DNA from: a virus
DNA: 37,275 nucleotides
Direction: 5' to 3' (one strand)
IMG/VR virus record: IMGVR_UViG_3300025820_000005
Location: 1-37,275 of that record
This document shows, piece after piece, positions 8,444 to 16,496 of the stretch. Within the stretch, counting starts at the first letter, position 1. Each line of letters begins with the position of its first letter. The notes under the pieces were generated by a model, which had not been told where the DNA came from, made no database searches, and saw only the letters and a list, made by a program, of their open reading frames with translations. The position numbers were made by a program, and so were the translations under genes.

Positions 8444-8593
8444 ATTCCGTTATTTGATTATTATTGCAAAAAATGCCTAAAGAAGTATGAGGTCATGGTT
8501 CCTTTAGCTAAGACTGATGACAAAATAAAATGCCCTCGTTGCAAAAAGAACTTGATTAAATTAATAAATCGTGTATCATTCATCCTAAGATAG
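8444..8593 (+). CDS. FmdB-like zinc-ribbon protein with apparent ATT start, 49 aa
   Basis: Between terL and the portal the frame reads (ATT)PLFDYYCKKC...CPRC...RVSF. This matches the FmdB-type zinc ribbon, which normally begins MPxYDYxCxxC. Cys8, Cys11, Cys30 and Cys33 form the metal site. There is no ATG, GTG or TTG upstream in frame; the next ATG is codon 18, after the first Cys pair. AAAGGAG at 8431-8437 is spaced 6 nt from ATT 8444, so AUU (as in E. coli infC) is the likely initiator. Role in phages unknown; perhaps nucleic-acid binding. Confidence 0.7.
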   Translation: MPLFDYYCKKCLKKYEVMVPLAKTDDKIKCPRCKKNLIKLINRVSFILR

Positions 8594-8602
8594 GACATTA
8601 AT

Positions 8603-10537
8603 ATGGCAAAGAAAAAGGCAAGAGACTTACAATTCGGGGAATCAATCGAAGCTAAGGTCACAGGGCAGATAGTTGAGGAGTTCCAGACAGCCAAAAGAAA
8701 CCAGAAAAATAGCTTTGATGATTTTGAGAAAGTAATTGACATCCTTGAATGTGAGCGCACCGAAAAGGACTATGAGTGGCTATCTGATATTAGTATCCCG
8801 GAATATGCTTCTATTTATAATACGGAGGCATCCCAATGGGCTAATCAGTATTTCCCCTCAAGAGACTTTGTTGATGTCTATTTAGACGGTGAAACAGAAC
8901 TAAGCAAGAAAAAGGCTTTTGCAGCAAAAAGCTTTATAAATTCAATGCTTAATGTTCGTAAGATGTATCATTACCAAAAATACATGAAAGCCCGTTCTAT
9001 CAATAGCACTTATGGCTGCGTTTATGCGGTATGCTCATGGAAACAGAGGATACGGCAGAAGGAAGTCTTCGAACCACAAAAAGTATTGGCTGGGTATGAA
9101 GAAGATGGCAGGCCTGTATATGCTACTAAGATTGTTCCACGCATTGAAGAAATCGTAGAGGAAGATAGATTTCATTATGAAGTACCTGACCCAAGAAATG
9201 TTTTTACTGATAGCAGTTACGTTTATTCAGTTCAGGAAAAGGAATGGGTAATAATCAGGGCTGAAATGTCTTACGAGCAATTAGTTGCCAGTTCTGCCGA
9301 CAACGGGTATATTAATCTAGACGAATTAAAGAAAATATCAGTAGGTGAAGATACCCAGTCAAACAAACTTGCTAGGGGGCAGGAAAGAGAGAAAGATAAA
9401 TCCCAATTAAAACGCTTCGACATCCTTGAAAGATTCGGATTGATATGGGCGATTGTTGAAGAAAGAGATGAAGATGGCTACCCTGTAAAAATGAAGCCAG
9501 CATATAATGATAGAGGCGAAATAGACGAGAGTGCTGAACTTGTAGAGTCTATCGTTACCGTAGCTATTTATGGTAATACTTCCACTTTAATCAGATTTCA
9601 GCCAACACCATTTAGAACTTCTAAAAATGTCCCTTTCAGACCGATAATCAGGGGTCTGAATTATATTCATGCAACCAAAGATGTTGGCATGAGCGACGGG
9701 AAATATGCCAGGGAATTACAAGTAGCTATTAATGATACGCTTAATTTGTCCAATGACCGTGTTAAATTAGCTACAATGCCGACATTAAAAGTCCGCCGCC
9801 ATGCAATGGAAGATAATGATTCCATTTATTTTGAACCAGAACATATGATGATGGTAGACAATCCTGATGATATAACAGAATTTAGAATCAGCGATAATAT
9901 CCAGGGCGCTCTTATGCAGGCGCAAATGTTGATAGGGAAAATGCAACAGGTCAGCTCAGTTTATCCAACTACAATGGGCGACCTTCCAAGAATGGCAACC
10001 ACCACGGCAACGGCGGTACAGGGTGCATCCAATCAAAACAGTTTAAGGTCTAATTACAAAGCACTCACTTTTGAATACACTTTCTTAGTAGAGTTCTATT
10101 GGGTAATGTTACAGATGGGCTATCAATTTATGCACCCCAAAACTGCCATAGCTATTATGGGAGAAAATGCACAGTTCTTTGACCCTGAAGCGGATTATCA
10201 TTACCAGCCTGTAAGTTCCAATATAGAAGTAGAATACAACAAAGCCCAGAAGGTGCGAAATATAGACCAGATTATAGGAAGATTATCTGGTTTAGTCAAG
10301 ATTATGCCTGGTACAATCTTTGTAATTATAAAACTTCTTGAAATGCAGTTTGAGCTTTTGGGGCAGGAGCAACAGACAGTAGTTCCGTTGTTGAGAAAGA
10401 TTATTGAAATGGGTATAAATAAAGATGAGCCACAGGGAGAGCAGATTGCCGACCAGGAGCCAATACAGACTAGTAACCAGTATGGTGTGCCTGTAGGTGG
10501 ACTGGAACAACAGGCAAGAGAGGGGTCTGGTCTATGA
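8603..10537 (+). CDS. Portal protein (head-to-tail connector)
   Basis: A 644-aa protein directly after terL and before scaffold and capsid genes, the standard portal position, with length matching P22-like and other podovirus portals. It has a long helical N-terminal half, a segment around residues 375-395 (DVGMSDGKYARELQVAINDTLNLSNDRV) like the wing/stem region of portal proteins, a Gln/Met/Thr-rich helix-loop (MGDLPRMATTTATAVQGASNQ), and a charged Gln/Glu-rich tail. It would form the dodecameric DNA channel. Stop and next start overlap (ATGA). Confidence 0.85.
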   Translation: MAKKKARDLQFGESIEAKVTGQIVEEFQTAKRNQKNSFDDFEKVIDILECERTEKDYEWLSDISIPEYASIYNTEASQWANQYFPSRDFVDVYLDGETELSKKKAFAAKSFINSMLNVRKMYHYQKYMKARSINSTYGCVYAVCSWKQRIRQKEVFEPQKVLAGYEEDGRPVYATKIVPRIEEIVEEDRFHYEVPDPRNVFTDSSYVYSVQEKEWVIIRAEMSYEQLVASSADNGYINLDELKKISVGEDTQSNKLARGQEREKDKSQLKRFDILERFGLIWAIVEERDEDGYPVKMKPAYNDRGEIDESAELVESIVTVAIYGNTSTLIRFQPTPFRTSKNVPFRPIIRGLNYIHATKDVGMSDGKYARELQVAINDTLNLSNDRVKLATMPTLKVRRHAMEDNDSIYFEPEHMMMVDNPDDITEFRISDNIQGALMQAQMLIGKMQQVSSVYPTTMGDLPRMATTTATAVQGASNQNSLRSNYKALTFEYTFLVEFYWVMLQMGYQFMHPKTAIAIMGENAQFFDPEADYHYQPVSSNIEVEYNKAQKVRNIDQIIGRLSGLVKIMPGTIFVIIKLLEMQFELLGQEQQTVVPLLRKIIEMGINKDEPQGEQIADQEPIQTSNQYGVPVGGLEQQAREGSGL

Positions 10538-10854
10538 CAGTTTTAGCGAAAGAAGAAGTAGATAGTTTTCTTGAGAAATACAGGAAACGTGGTGAGCGTA
10601 CCCTGTCTTTGTTAGGAAAGCTGAAGGGCTTTATTGATGCTAAAGACACGGAGTTCGGCAGGGAATTTTTATCAGACTTGATAGTAGAACATGAACGCCT
10701 GCTTGATAAGATAGCGGCGTTTGAGGCGACAGAAGAAGAGAGGATGGAATACAAAGTAGTTCGTAAATTGCTTCTTAGGTATAGTGAAAAAATCAATATC
10801 TATCATGAAGCAATTAAGGAAATAAAAACAAATACGAAAGGAGATAAAGTATGA
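10534..10854 (+). CDS. Helical hypothetical protein, 106 aa
   Basis: Starts within the portal stop (ATGA) and its own stop overlaps the next start. The 106 residues are almost wholly charged and helical (EEVDSFLEKYRKRGERTLSL), consistent with a coiled coil. Its position between portal and scaffold suggests an assembly chaperone or minor head protein. No motif to prove it. Confidence 0.55.
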   Translation: MTVLAKEEVDSFLEKYRKRGERTLSLLGKLKGFIDAKDTEFGREFLSDLIVEHERLLDKIAAFEATEEERMEYKVVRKLLLRYSEKINIYHEAIKEIKTNTKGDKV

Positions 10855-11618
10855 GCGAGAAACAGACCTTAGAAAATCAATCCCCGTCTGAAGGCGGCAA
10901 TGATGATTTTACTTCGTCTGAAGAAGTTCAGGATTTATCAGCGAATGATGAAGGTTTAGAAGGTCTCCCTCAAGAGCATCAGGATGACTCCCTTGAAGAA
11001 CAGCGAGAGCGTTCAAGGCTTGGTCGTAAAGTTGCGTCCTTTGAGCAAGAGATAAGTGGCTTAAAACAGACTATATCCGAACTTACTTCGATGTTGGCTA
11101 CAAGACAGGATGGTACCAGGGCAATGGAGCAACCCATAGAGGATGCACCCCCCGTAGATTACATATCCACTCCAGAAGATTTAGAACGCTATAATCAATG
11201 GAAGGAAGCCAAGATGAGTAGGCAGCGGAATGAGTACGCAAATCGGTATATTCATAGCGTAAAATCTATGAGTTATATTAACCCAGATTTACACGCAGAT
11301 ATTGAAGCCGAATTGTTTACCAATGTTGATGAGTATCCGACCTATAGTGGTCATACTGACCCTGTTGCAGATGCTGGGCGGAATTATCTGAAGGCAGAAA
11401 ATAAGCTTCTAAAAATGAAGCTTGTAGGGGGGCAGGCGCCACAGGCTAATGTAAAAGGCGGAGTTCATCAGCCCACAGGGTTGTCAACTACTTCACAGGT
11501 TAGTCAGGCACAGAAACCACAGGTTAAGTTAGACCCTTATGCTGAAAAGTTTCTACGTGCTTTGGGTGAAGATACAAACTCTGAATGGGTTCAAAAATCG
11601 CTGGCAAGAAAAGAATGA
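10851..11618 (+). CDS. Putative capsid scaffold protein, 255 aa
   Basis: Very acidic, low-complexity N-terminus (residues 1-60), a central coiled coil (~62-90, FEQEISGLKQTISELTSML), a helical middle and a Gln/Val-rich linker before a short charged C-terminus. This composition and position (between portal and capsid) are typical of internal scaffolding proteins, which direct prohead assembly and leave before maturation. Scaffolds diverge quickly, so the call rests on context and composition. Ends overlapping the next gene. Confidence 0.7.
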   Translation: MSEKQTLENQSPSEGGNDDFTSSEEVQDLSANDEGLEGLPQEHQDDSLEEQRERSRLGRKVASFEQEISGLKQTISELTSMLATRQDGTRAMEQPIEDAPPVDYISTPEDLERYNQWKEAKMSRQRNEYANRYIHSVKSMSYINPDLHADIEAELFTNVDEYPTYSGHTDPVADAGRNYLKAENKLLKMKLVGGQAPQANVKGGVHQPTGLSTTSQVSQAQKPQVKLDPYAEKFLRALGEDTNSEWVQKSLARKE

Positions 11619-11959
11619 GTCGTTTAAGCAGAAAAAAACCTTCAAGACGAGTGAAGGGGTCTTTTGAAGATGGTGGTAAGTGGCTACGTTGTTGGAATTG
11701 TGGCTTTCATCTCGATATTACGAAAGTTTCTACGGGAACTGGAAGCGGTATCGTGCATAGAGAGTTTTCTGACATCCCCATGAGTCCAGTATCATCAGGC
11801 GACCCGAAATTGGTACAATTATATTTGGATACATTTAGTACGGTAGGTGGTGTAATACAGAATGGGGCGGATAGTGAACCGATAACGGATTATTATTTGC
11901 CGAGAAAACCAGTTGCGATAGGCGGCTGCCCATTTTGTGGGACAAAGAACTTACCGTAG
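11615..11959 (+). CDS. Zinc-ribbon protein next to capsid genes, 114 aa
   Basis: ATG 11615 overlaps the scaffold stop; an in-frame ATG at 11585 would extend into it. The N-terminus is very basic (SRLSRKKPSRRVKG), followed by CWNCG near residue 26 and CPFCG near residue 108, two CxxC pairs forming a zinc ribbon around a ~80-residue insert. The basic tail suggests nucleic-acid contact. Position between scaffold and major head genes is suggestive of a head-assembly role; no named family. Confidence 0.6.
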   Translation: MSRLSRKKPSRRVKGSFEDGGKWLRCWNCGFHLDITKVSTGTGSGIVHREFSDIPMSPVSSGDPKLVQLYLDTFSTVGGVIQNGADSEPITDYYLPRKPVAIGGCPFCGTKNLP

Positions 11960-11978
11960 TTGATAAGGAGATAATATT

Positions 11979-12836
11979 ATGAGTTTGGGATTTGAGGTAG
12001 TATATAGCCCTCAGAAGCCTATTTGGGTTCCTGTAAACGGGACTGCAACTCTTGCTCATGGAATGATGGTGTACTATGGACATAGGACGCCTACCGATAC
12101 TGGCGGTGTTATCGTAATGCCTGCTGCGTCAGGCGCTGGTGATGCTACGAATTTCCATGTACCGTTTGGTATTGTTGTTGGCGACAACAATGCTACACCT
12201 ACATATTCAACACTGGCTACTGCTCTTATTAAAAAGCAAATCATTACTGGTGTTAATACGGCGGATGGTCAGTTAGCGAGAGATTGGCGTCTTGTAGAGG
12301 GCGGGATGTACGGTAAGGGAGACCCGCAGCCATTAGTTCAGGTTGCGAGAATTACCCCTGAGACCGTTTTGAAGGGTTATTTTAGAGGTAGTGCTACTGT
12401 AGGTACTACGGTTATTACGGAAACAACTGCTGTCAGTGATTTATCTACTACTGGTGCAACATTTGCCGAATCATTTGGTTTTACTGGCGTGGCGCAGAAC
12501 TCGACTCTTTGCTATACAAGCGGAGCGAATGCAGGTATTTATCGTGTGCGTACTGATACTGGTACGACAGTTACGACTAATACGAGAGCATTCCCTTATA
12601 CGCCTAGTGTTGGTGATAAGGCGAAATCTGTTAATGTAAAGCAGGGTATTTGCCGTATGAATACCGATACGACTTATGGGCTGTGGATTGATAATACCGC
12701 AGAATTAACCTCTGATTACTATGTAATTAACGTGCTAGACATTAACCTTACTGGTGAACCTGGTACGGAATACTGCATCTTTCATTTCTTGAGTGATGCG
12801 CTTTCTCCGACCAATACAGCCAGATTGACAACTTAA
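11979..12836 (+). CDS. Putative minor head / decoration protein, 285 aa
   Basis: A Gly/Thr/Val-rich, beta-stranded protein directly before the major capsid gene. The N-terminus (SLGFEVVYSPQKPIWVPVNG) and the repeated TTVITETTAVSDLSTTGATF-like strands fit a surface decoration or head-stabilising protein. Both neighbours are head genes, and AAGGAG precedes the ATG. I see no catalytic motif. Function is inferred from order and composition. Confidence 0.6.
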   Translation: MSLGFEVVYSPQKPIWVPVNGTATLAHGMMVYYGHRTPTDTGGVIVMPAASGAGDATNFHVPFGIVVGDNNATPTYSTLATALIKKQIITGVNTADGQLARDWRLVEGGMYGKGDPQPLVQVARITPETVLKGYFRGSATVGTTVITETTAVSDLSTTGATFAESFGFTGVAQNSTLCYTSGANAGIYRVRTDTGTTVTTNTRAFPYTPSVGDKAKSVNVKQGICRMNTDTTYGLWIDNTAELTSDYYVINVLDINLTGEPGTEYCIFHFLSDALSPTNTARLTT

Positions 12837-12851
12837 TAGGAGGTATGAATT

Positions 12852-13793
12852 ATGGGAAATCCTCTTACTAGCTCACAATTTATGCGACTGCTTGATGACA
12901 GGCTCCGCAAAGTGTATGTGGATTCTTTCCAAGAGCTGCCTTCTATGGTTGACAAGCTTTTCGGCGTAATAAAATCCGACAAAGCATGGGAAGAGTTCTA
13001 TGGTGTTGGCGCAGTTCCTGATATTCCTGCGTTCAATGGACTGCTTGAATACCTGAGTGTTGCTCCGCAATATTACACCAGAATCGAACCGAAAGAGTTT
13101 GCTGGTGGTATTCAGATTGAACGTAAACTGTTAGACGATGACCGCTATGACGTTATAAAAACACGTCAGAATGGTCTGATAAATTCTCTCTATCGTGTGA
13201 AAGAGAAATACGGCGCCCAGGCTTTCGCTTATGCCTTTAGTTCCGCATTGACCTTTTCTACGAGTGAAGAGGGAACTGCCCTGTGTTCATCTTCGCATAC
13301 AACCAAGAGTGGAGCTTCTACTGCTACTGGTTTCTCTAATGCGGGTACAACTGCATTGAGCAAAACTGCGATAGGTGCAACCAGGGTGCTTATGAAAAGA
13401 TTCAGGAATGAAATCGGTCAGCGTATCGTTATTGAACCTGACACGCTTATCGTTCCTGATTCCCTGTATGATGCAGCCTGCGAAGCCGTAGGTAGAAATG
13501 AGACTGGAGCTTCCTCTGACCGTGACCCTGATTCGGCGGATGGAAAAATCAATCCCCAGTACAATAGGTGGACGATAATTCCGTATCCACGTCTAGACGA
13601 TTATGATACCAATAACTGGTTCATGGTTGATAGCAAACAGATGAAAGAATATCTGTTGTGGATTAACAGAATTGACCCCGATATTACTACGGAGAAAGAT
13701 TTTGATTCCATGATGTTTAAACAGGCGGTTTATGCTCGCTTCGGCTATGGATTTACGGACTGGAGGTTTATATATGGAATGGCGGTATCCTAA
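12852..13793 (+). CDS. Major capsid protein, HK97-fold (Mu-like)
   Basis: The 313-aa protein begins with a helical N-arm (LDDRLRKVYVDSFQELPSMV), then a segment with FAGGIQIERKLLDDDRYDVI typical of Mu-like major head subunits, an IVIEPDTLIVPDSLYDAA P-domain-like stretch, and a C-terminal TEKDFDSMMFKQAVYARFGYGFTDWR region. This layout matches the HK97-fold major head proteins of the Mu gpT class. It stands right after scaffold and minor head genes with AGGAGG upstream. Expected to be the most abundant virion protein. Confidence 0.85.
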   Translation: MGNPLTSSQFMRLLDDRLRKVYVDSFQELPSMVDKLFGVIKSDKAWEEFYGVGAVPDIPAFNGLLEYLSVAPQYYTRIEPKEFAGGIQIERKLLDDDRYDVIKTRQNGLINSLYRVKEKYGAQAFAYAFSSALTFSTSEEGTALCSSSHTTKSGASTATGFSNAGTTALSKTAIGATRVLMKRFRNEIGQRIVIEPDTLIVPDSLYDAACEAVGRNETGASSDRDPDSADGKINPQYNRWTIIPYPRLDDYDTNNWFMVDSKQMKEYLLWINRIDPDITTEKDFDSMMFKQAVYARFGYGFTDWRFIYGMAVS

Positions 13794-13831
13794 ATAATAT
13801 CGGATACATAGCGTTCTTTGACAATTAGTTG

Positions 13832-13860
13832 TTGCCAATTACTCAACCCGTAAGTATATT
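13832..13860 (+). promoter_or_regulatory. Sigma70-like promoter for the homing endonuclease
   Basis: TTGCCA (13832-13837) and TATATT (13855-13860) are separated by 17 bp, one mismatch each from or close to TTGACA/TATAAT. It lies in the 92-nt gap after the capsid gene and would start transcription near 13867, upstream of the endonuclease's GGGAGG ribosome site (13874-13879). The -10 sits in an AAGTATA-T-TATACTT palindrome (13852-13866). Confidence 0.5.
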
Positions 13861-13885
13861 ATACTTAACGATAGGGAGGTATGAT

Positions 13886-14632
13886 ATGCTTACGGACGAG
13901 TATATAGCAGGTTTCTTTGACGGTGAAGGTTGTGTGATGATTAATGCGGGCGGACGGTGTACAGTTACAATAACACAGAAAAATCCAGCTGTATTATATC
14001 TCATACAACAAAAGTTTGGTGGTAATGTTCATAAGAAACACATGAAGTTTTCTGAATGTTATCATTGGCGGTTAAGTAGCAAAAACGAAATTCTTCCGTT
14101 CCTAGAGCGAATGAAAGACCTTTGTTTCTGTAAAAAACAGGAGATTGAATTGGGATTAGAAGCTACGCATTTGGTGCGTGAAAACAATGATGGTTGTAAC
14201 CCTTTATCATCTGGCGAATATGCACAGAGATTATCAATTCGGGCGAGAATGCAGGCGTTAAGACCAAAGAAAACTTTCTGTTCATTATCTTCGCAGGAAT
14301 ATCTTTACCGCCAAAAAGTAAAAGAAGATGCTAACTGGTTATGCAATAAGTGTGGAATGGATTTAAAAGATATACGTATTCGTGACCAGATTGTCAGCGA
14401 GGAAAAATTATGGTGCCGTGCTTGCGCTGCTAATAGAACGAACCATAAACCTTTAAAGCCTATTACTAAAGAGCGTATTGAAGAAGTGTTGAATACGTAT
14501 AATAGTCTAGACGAGGCGTGTAAGGTTTTAAATATTGGCAGGTCGGCGCTGTTTAAAAAGCGCAAGGAATTTGGGTTACCACAAAGAATTGCTCTTAGGG
14601 GCAAAAAGCGTGGTACATACATAGACAAGTAG
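13886..14632 (+). CDS. LAGLIDADG homing endonuclease, free-standing, 248 aa
   Basis: Residues 6-15 read YIAGFFDGEG, a clear LAGLIDADG motif, followed by the beta-sheet and helix pattern of the family (CTVTITQKNP, LYLIQQKFGGNVH). Only one motif is present, so it would act as a homodimer. C-terminally there is a zinc finger (CNKC ... CRAC, ~residues 153-175) and a helix-turn-helix-like segment (ITKERIEEVLNTY...CKVLNIGRSALFKKR), probably for DNA targeting. I choose ATG 13886 because GGGAGG is correctly spaced. Inserted between the capsid gene and connector genes with its own promoter. The flanking gene is not split, so it is free-standing. Confidence 0.8.
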   Translation: MLTDEYIAGFFDGEGCVMINAGGRCTVTITQKNPAVLYLIQQKFGGNVHKKHMKFSECYHWRLSSKNEILPFLERMKDLCFCKKQEIELGLEATHLVRENNDGCNPLSSGEYAQRLSIRARMQALRPKKTFCSLSSQEYLYRQKVKEDANWLCNKCGMDLKDIRIRDQIVSEEKLWCRACAANRTNHKPLKPITKERIEEVLNTYNSLDEACKVLNIGRSALFKKRKEFGLPQRIALRGKKRGTYIDK

Positions 14633-14634
14633 GT

Positions 14635-14732
14635 AGGGGGGTAACTCCTAAAGCCCCCCTGCTGAATAAAGTGTAAGCGGAGGTGTGGTTCTTCTGGGCG
14701 GTGCATGGGAGATAACCCCGATAATGTTCGGG
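14635..14732 (+). other. Possible structured RNA: two hairpins after the endonuclease gene
   Basis: AGGGGGG (14635-14641) pairs with CCCCCCT (14654-14660) around a 12-nt loop, right after the endonuclease stop. A second hairpin is CCCGA (14717-14721) with TCGGG (14728-14732). Neither is followed by a T run, so simple intrinsic termination is unlikely. The 140-nt gap to 14773 holds no other gene. Could be a processing site or a remnant of a mobile intron. Confidence 0.4.
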
Positions 14733-14772
14733 AATAAGACAGGGCAGCGTCACTAATGTAAGGAGATTTATT

Positions 14773-14978
14773 ATGGGTTTAACAAATTTTCCGAATGGGA
14801 TAATGAGTATGGATGTGCTATGGATGCGACATCTGATTATTATAAAATAAAGTGCGGTGCCGATTTCTGGTGCGGCTATGTAAAAGGATTGGGGAAAAAG
14901 ATTACTGTTCATGGCAAGTCAACAATAATGAAGACAGTAGATGGCTTAGTCTATGGATACGATATAAAGCAAAAATAG
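14773..14978 (+). CDS. Small gene requiring a -1 frameshift (about 68 aa)
   Basis: AGGAG (14761-14765) is ideally placed for ATG 14773, but that frame stops after 25 codons at 14848-14850. The -1 frame carries protein-like sequence (SEWDNEYGCAMDATSDYY..., then FWCGYVKGLGKKITVHGK...) to TAG 14976-14978, immediately before the next gene's ribosome site. A slippery heptamer, A AAT TTT (14784-14790), is in the correct register. A single missing base in GGG/TTT near 14775-14780 would also explain it. An internal ATG at 14820 could give a 52-aa form. Function unknown; two Cys residues (C..., C) are the only notable features. Confidence 0.5.
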
Positions 14979-14994
14979 AAAGGAGTAATTTTTC

Positions 14995-15552
14995 ATGGAA
15001 GAGCAAAGTAGCGAAATCAGTTTTTTTTCTGAAAGCGACATGGTAGTAGGGAAGGATGGACAAAAGAGGATAGCATCGGAAATGCCTATCTGGTACAATA
15101 GGCAGATGCTTGACGAGCTTTCGGAAGATATTAGAATGGCTGAATTTGAAATTAAATCTGGCAGAATTAAGGATACCAAGCTTAGTGAGGCAAAAGAGAG
15201 GTTGAAAAAACTTCAAAAGAGAATGGATGAAGTTGAAGAAAGTATGCCCAAGCTTGATGCCAGGACAAAAGACTTCCTTGCAAAAGCCCGAAAAGACTTA
15301 GGAAAAGAGATTGCGGCCAAGATGTTTACCCGTTCTGATATGAAGAAAGGCTTGGCGGATGTGCATGAAGAAGTGCGGCGGTCTGAAGTTCCGTCTATAA
15401 AGCTGACAGGTGAAATGATGAAGCTTGCTAAGGCAAGTAATGTTACTCCGATAGATGGGAAGGTATCAAGAACACAAGCGGAAAAGATGTGGAAACTTTC
15501 CAGTAGGGTCTTGGATGAAAACAGCAATACGGAGGTGTTGCGCAGGGATTAG
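14995..15552 (+). CDS. Coiled-coil hypothetical protein, 185 aa
   Basis: AAAGGAG is 9 nt before the ATG. The product is strongly charged and helical (residues ~35-80, EDIRMAEFEIKSGRIKDTKLS...), with no hydrophobic core motif or Cys pair. It lies between the capsid block and the connector gene, where small head-completion or assembly proteins are often found. Family not recognised. Confidence 0.55.
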   Translation: MEEQSSEISFFSESDMVVGKDGQKRIASEMPIWYNRQMLDELSEDIRMAEFEIKSGRIKDTKLSEAKERLKKLQKRMDEVEESMPKLDARTKDFLAKARKDLGKEIAAKMFTRSDMKKGLADVHEEVRRSEVPSIKLTGEMMKLAKASNVTPIDGKVSRTQAEKMWKLSSRVLDENSNTEVLRRD

Positions 15553-15563
15553 GAGAATAAGGT

Positions 15564-16496
15564 ATGGACGGGAAGCAGTATCTTTACCAATTAAGAAACT
15601 TATTGCAGGAAGGAGAAACTTCTTCGTTCCTTGATACACGGACATCGTTTGATTACATATATCAGGCGGCGTGTCAGTTTGTTATTGAAACAAGGCTCCT
15701 TACGGCAGAAACAACTTTAACAACTGTTGCTGGTACGGCTGATTATGACTTACCAGTAGATTATCTTTCATTGTATTTGCGCAATTCAACCAATGAGTTT
15801 GTTATCAAATACTATGATGGTGCTAATTATACATTCCTGACTTACAGGGATATTGCTTCTATGTGGATAGACAATCCTACGGAAGGGAAGACTATACCTG
15901 ATAACTTTGCGATAATCGATGGAGATACGCCCAGCATTGTTACAGGGACAGCTTCGGCGGTTGGCGCTTTAACTAATGGATACACTATTCTTACGTCTTC
16001 TACGTCAACATTTATCGCCAGCAAAGTATCAGTAGGAGACCAAATACATAATACGACTGACGGTAGTGATGGAGTTGTTATCGAGGTAATAGACGCTACC
16101 CATCTAAAGACTGCCATGTTTGGTGGGACTGACAATGACTGGACAAGCGATGATGCGTTTATTATTACGCCCCAATCCAGAAAGCAAATAAAGTTCAATG
16201 CCTATCCTGATACGGCTGGACATACTGCTACACTTCCTTACATTCAAAAGCCAGACCCAGTTTATACAGCTTACGGGAGTTACAGGTTCCCTGCTGTTTA
16301 TATGCCTGCGGTGCTTCATTATGCGGCGTGGCTCTACAAGTATAGAGATAGGGAGCCGAATTTTGGTGATTCATGGTATAAGTATTGGGAAATGTTTTTG
16401 CGAAAAGCGAAGGCGAATGAAGACACCCGACCTGACAGGCACAAGTGGCGGGTGAATATGAAAAAGCGCACCTTTTTTGACAGGAGTATGCGTTAA
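15564..16496 (+). CDS. Head-tail adaptor-like protein, 310 aa
   Basis: N-terminal residues resemble phage adaptor proteins (SFDYIYQAACQFVIETRLLTAETTLTTVAGTADYDLPVDYLSL; helix bundle then a beta region). The middle (VGDQIHNTTDGSDGVVIEVID) is an inserted beta domain, and the C-terminus is helical (LHYAAWLYKYRDREPNFGDSWYKYWEMF), the typical end of these proteins. The adaptor ring would sit under the portal and receive the tail nozzle, which is the next gene; the stop and next start overlap by 1 nt. Confidence 0.7.
   Translation: MDGKQYLYQLRNLLQEGETSSFLDTRTSFDYIYQAACQFVIETRLLTAETTLTTVAGTADYDLPVDYLSLYLRNSTNEFVIKYYDGANYTFLTYRDIASMWIDNPTEGKTIPDNFAIIDGDTPSIVTGTASAVGALTNGYTILTSSTSTFIASKVSVGDQIHNTTDGSDGVVIEVIDATHLKTAMFGGTDNDWTSDDAFIITPQSRKQIKFNAYPDTAGHTATLPYIQKPDPVYTAYGSYRFPAVYMPAVLHYAAWLYKYRDREPNFGDSWYKYWEMFLRKAKANEDTRPDRHKWRVNMKKRTFFDRSMR

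Noticed and set aside
13829-13885. N-terminal extension of the endonuclease from 13829
   Set aside because: It would include the promoter and lacks a ribosome site; ATG 13886 has GGGAGG at the right distance.
13794-14772. Group I intron carrying the homing endonuclease
   Set aside because: The capsid gene ends normally before it, no exon continuation was found, and the conserved P3/P7 core could not be located by eye. Kept as free-standing.
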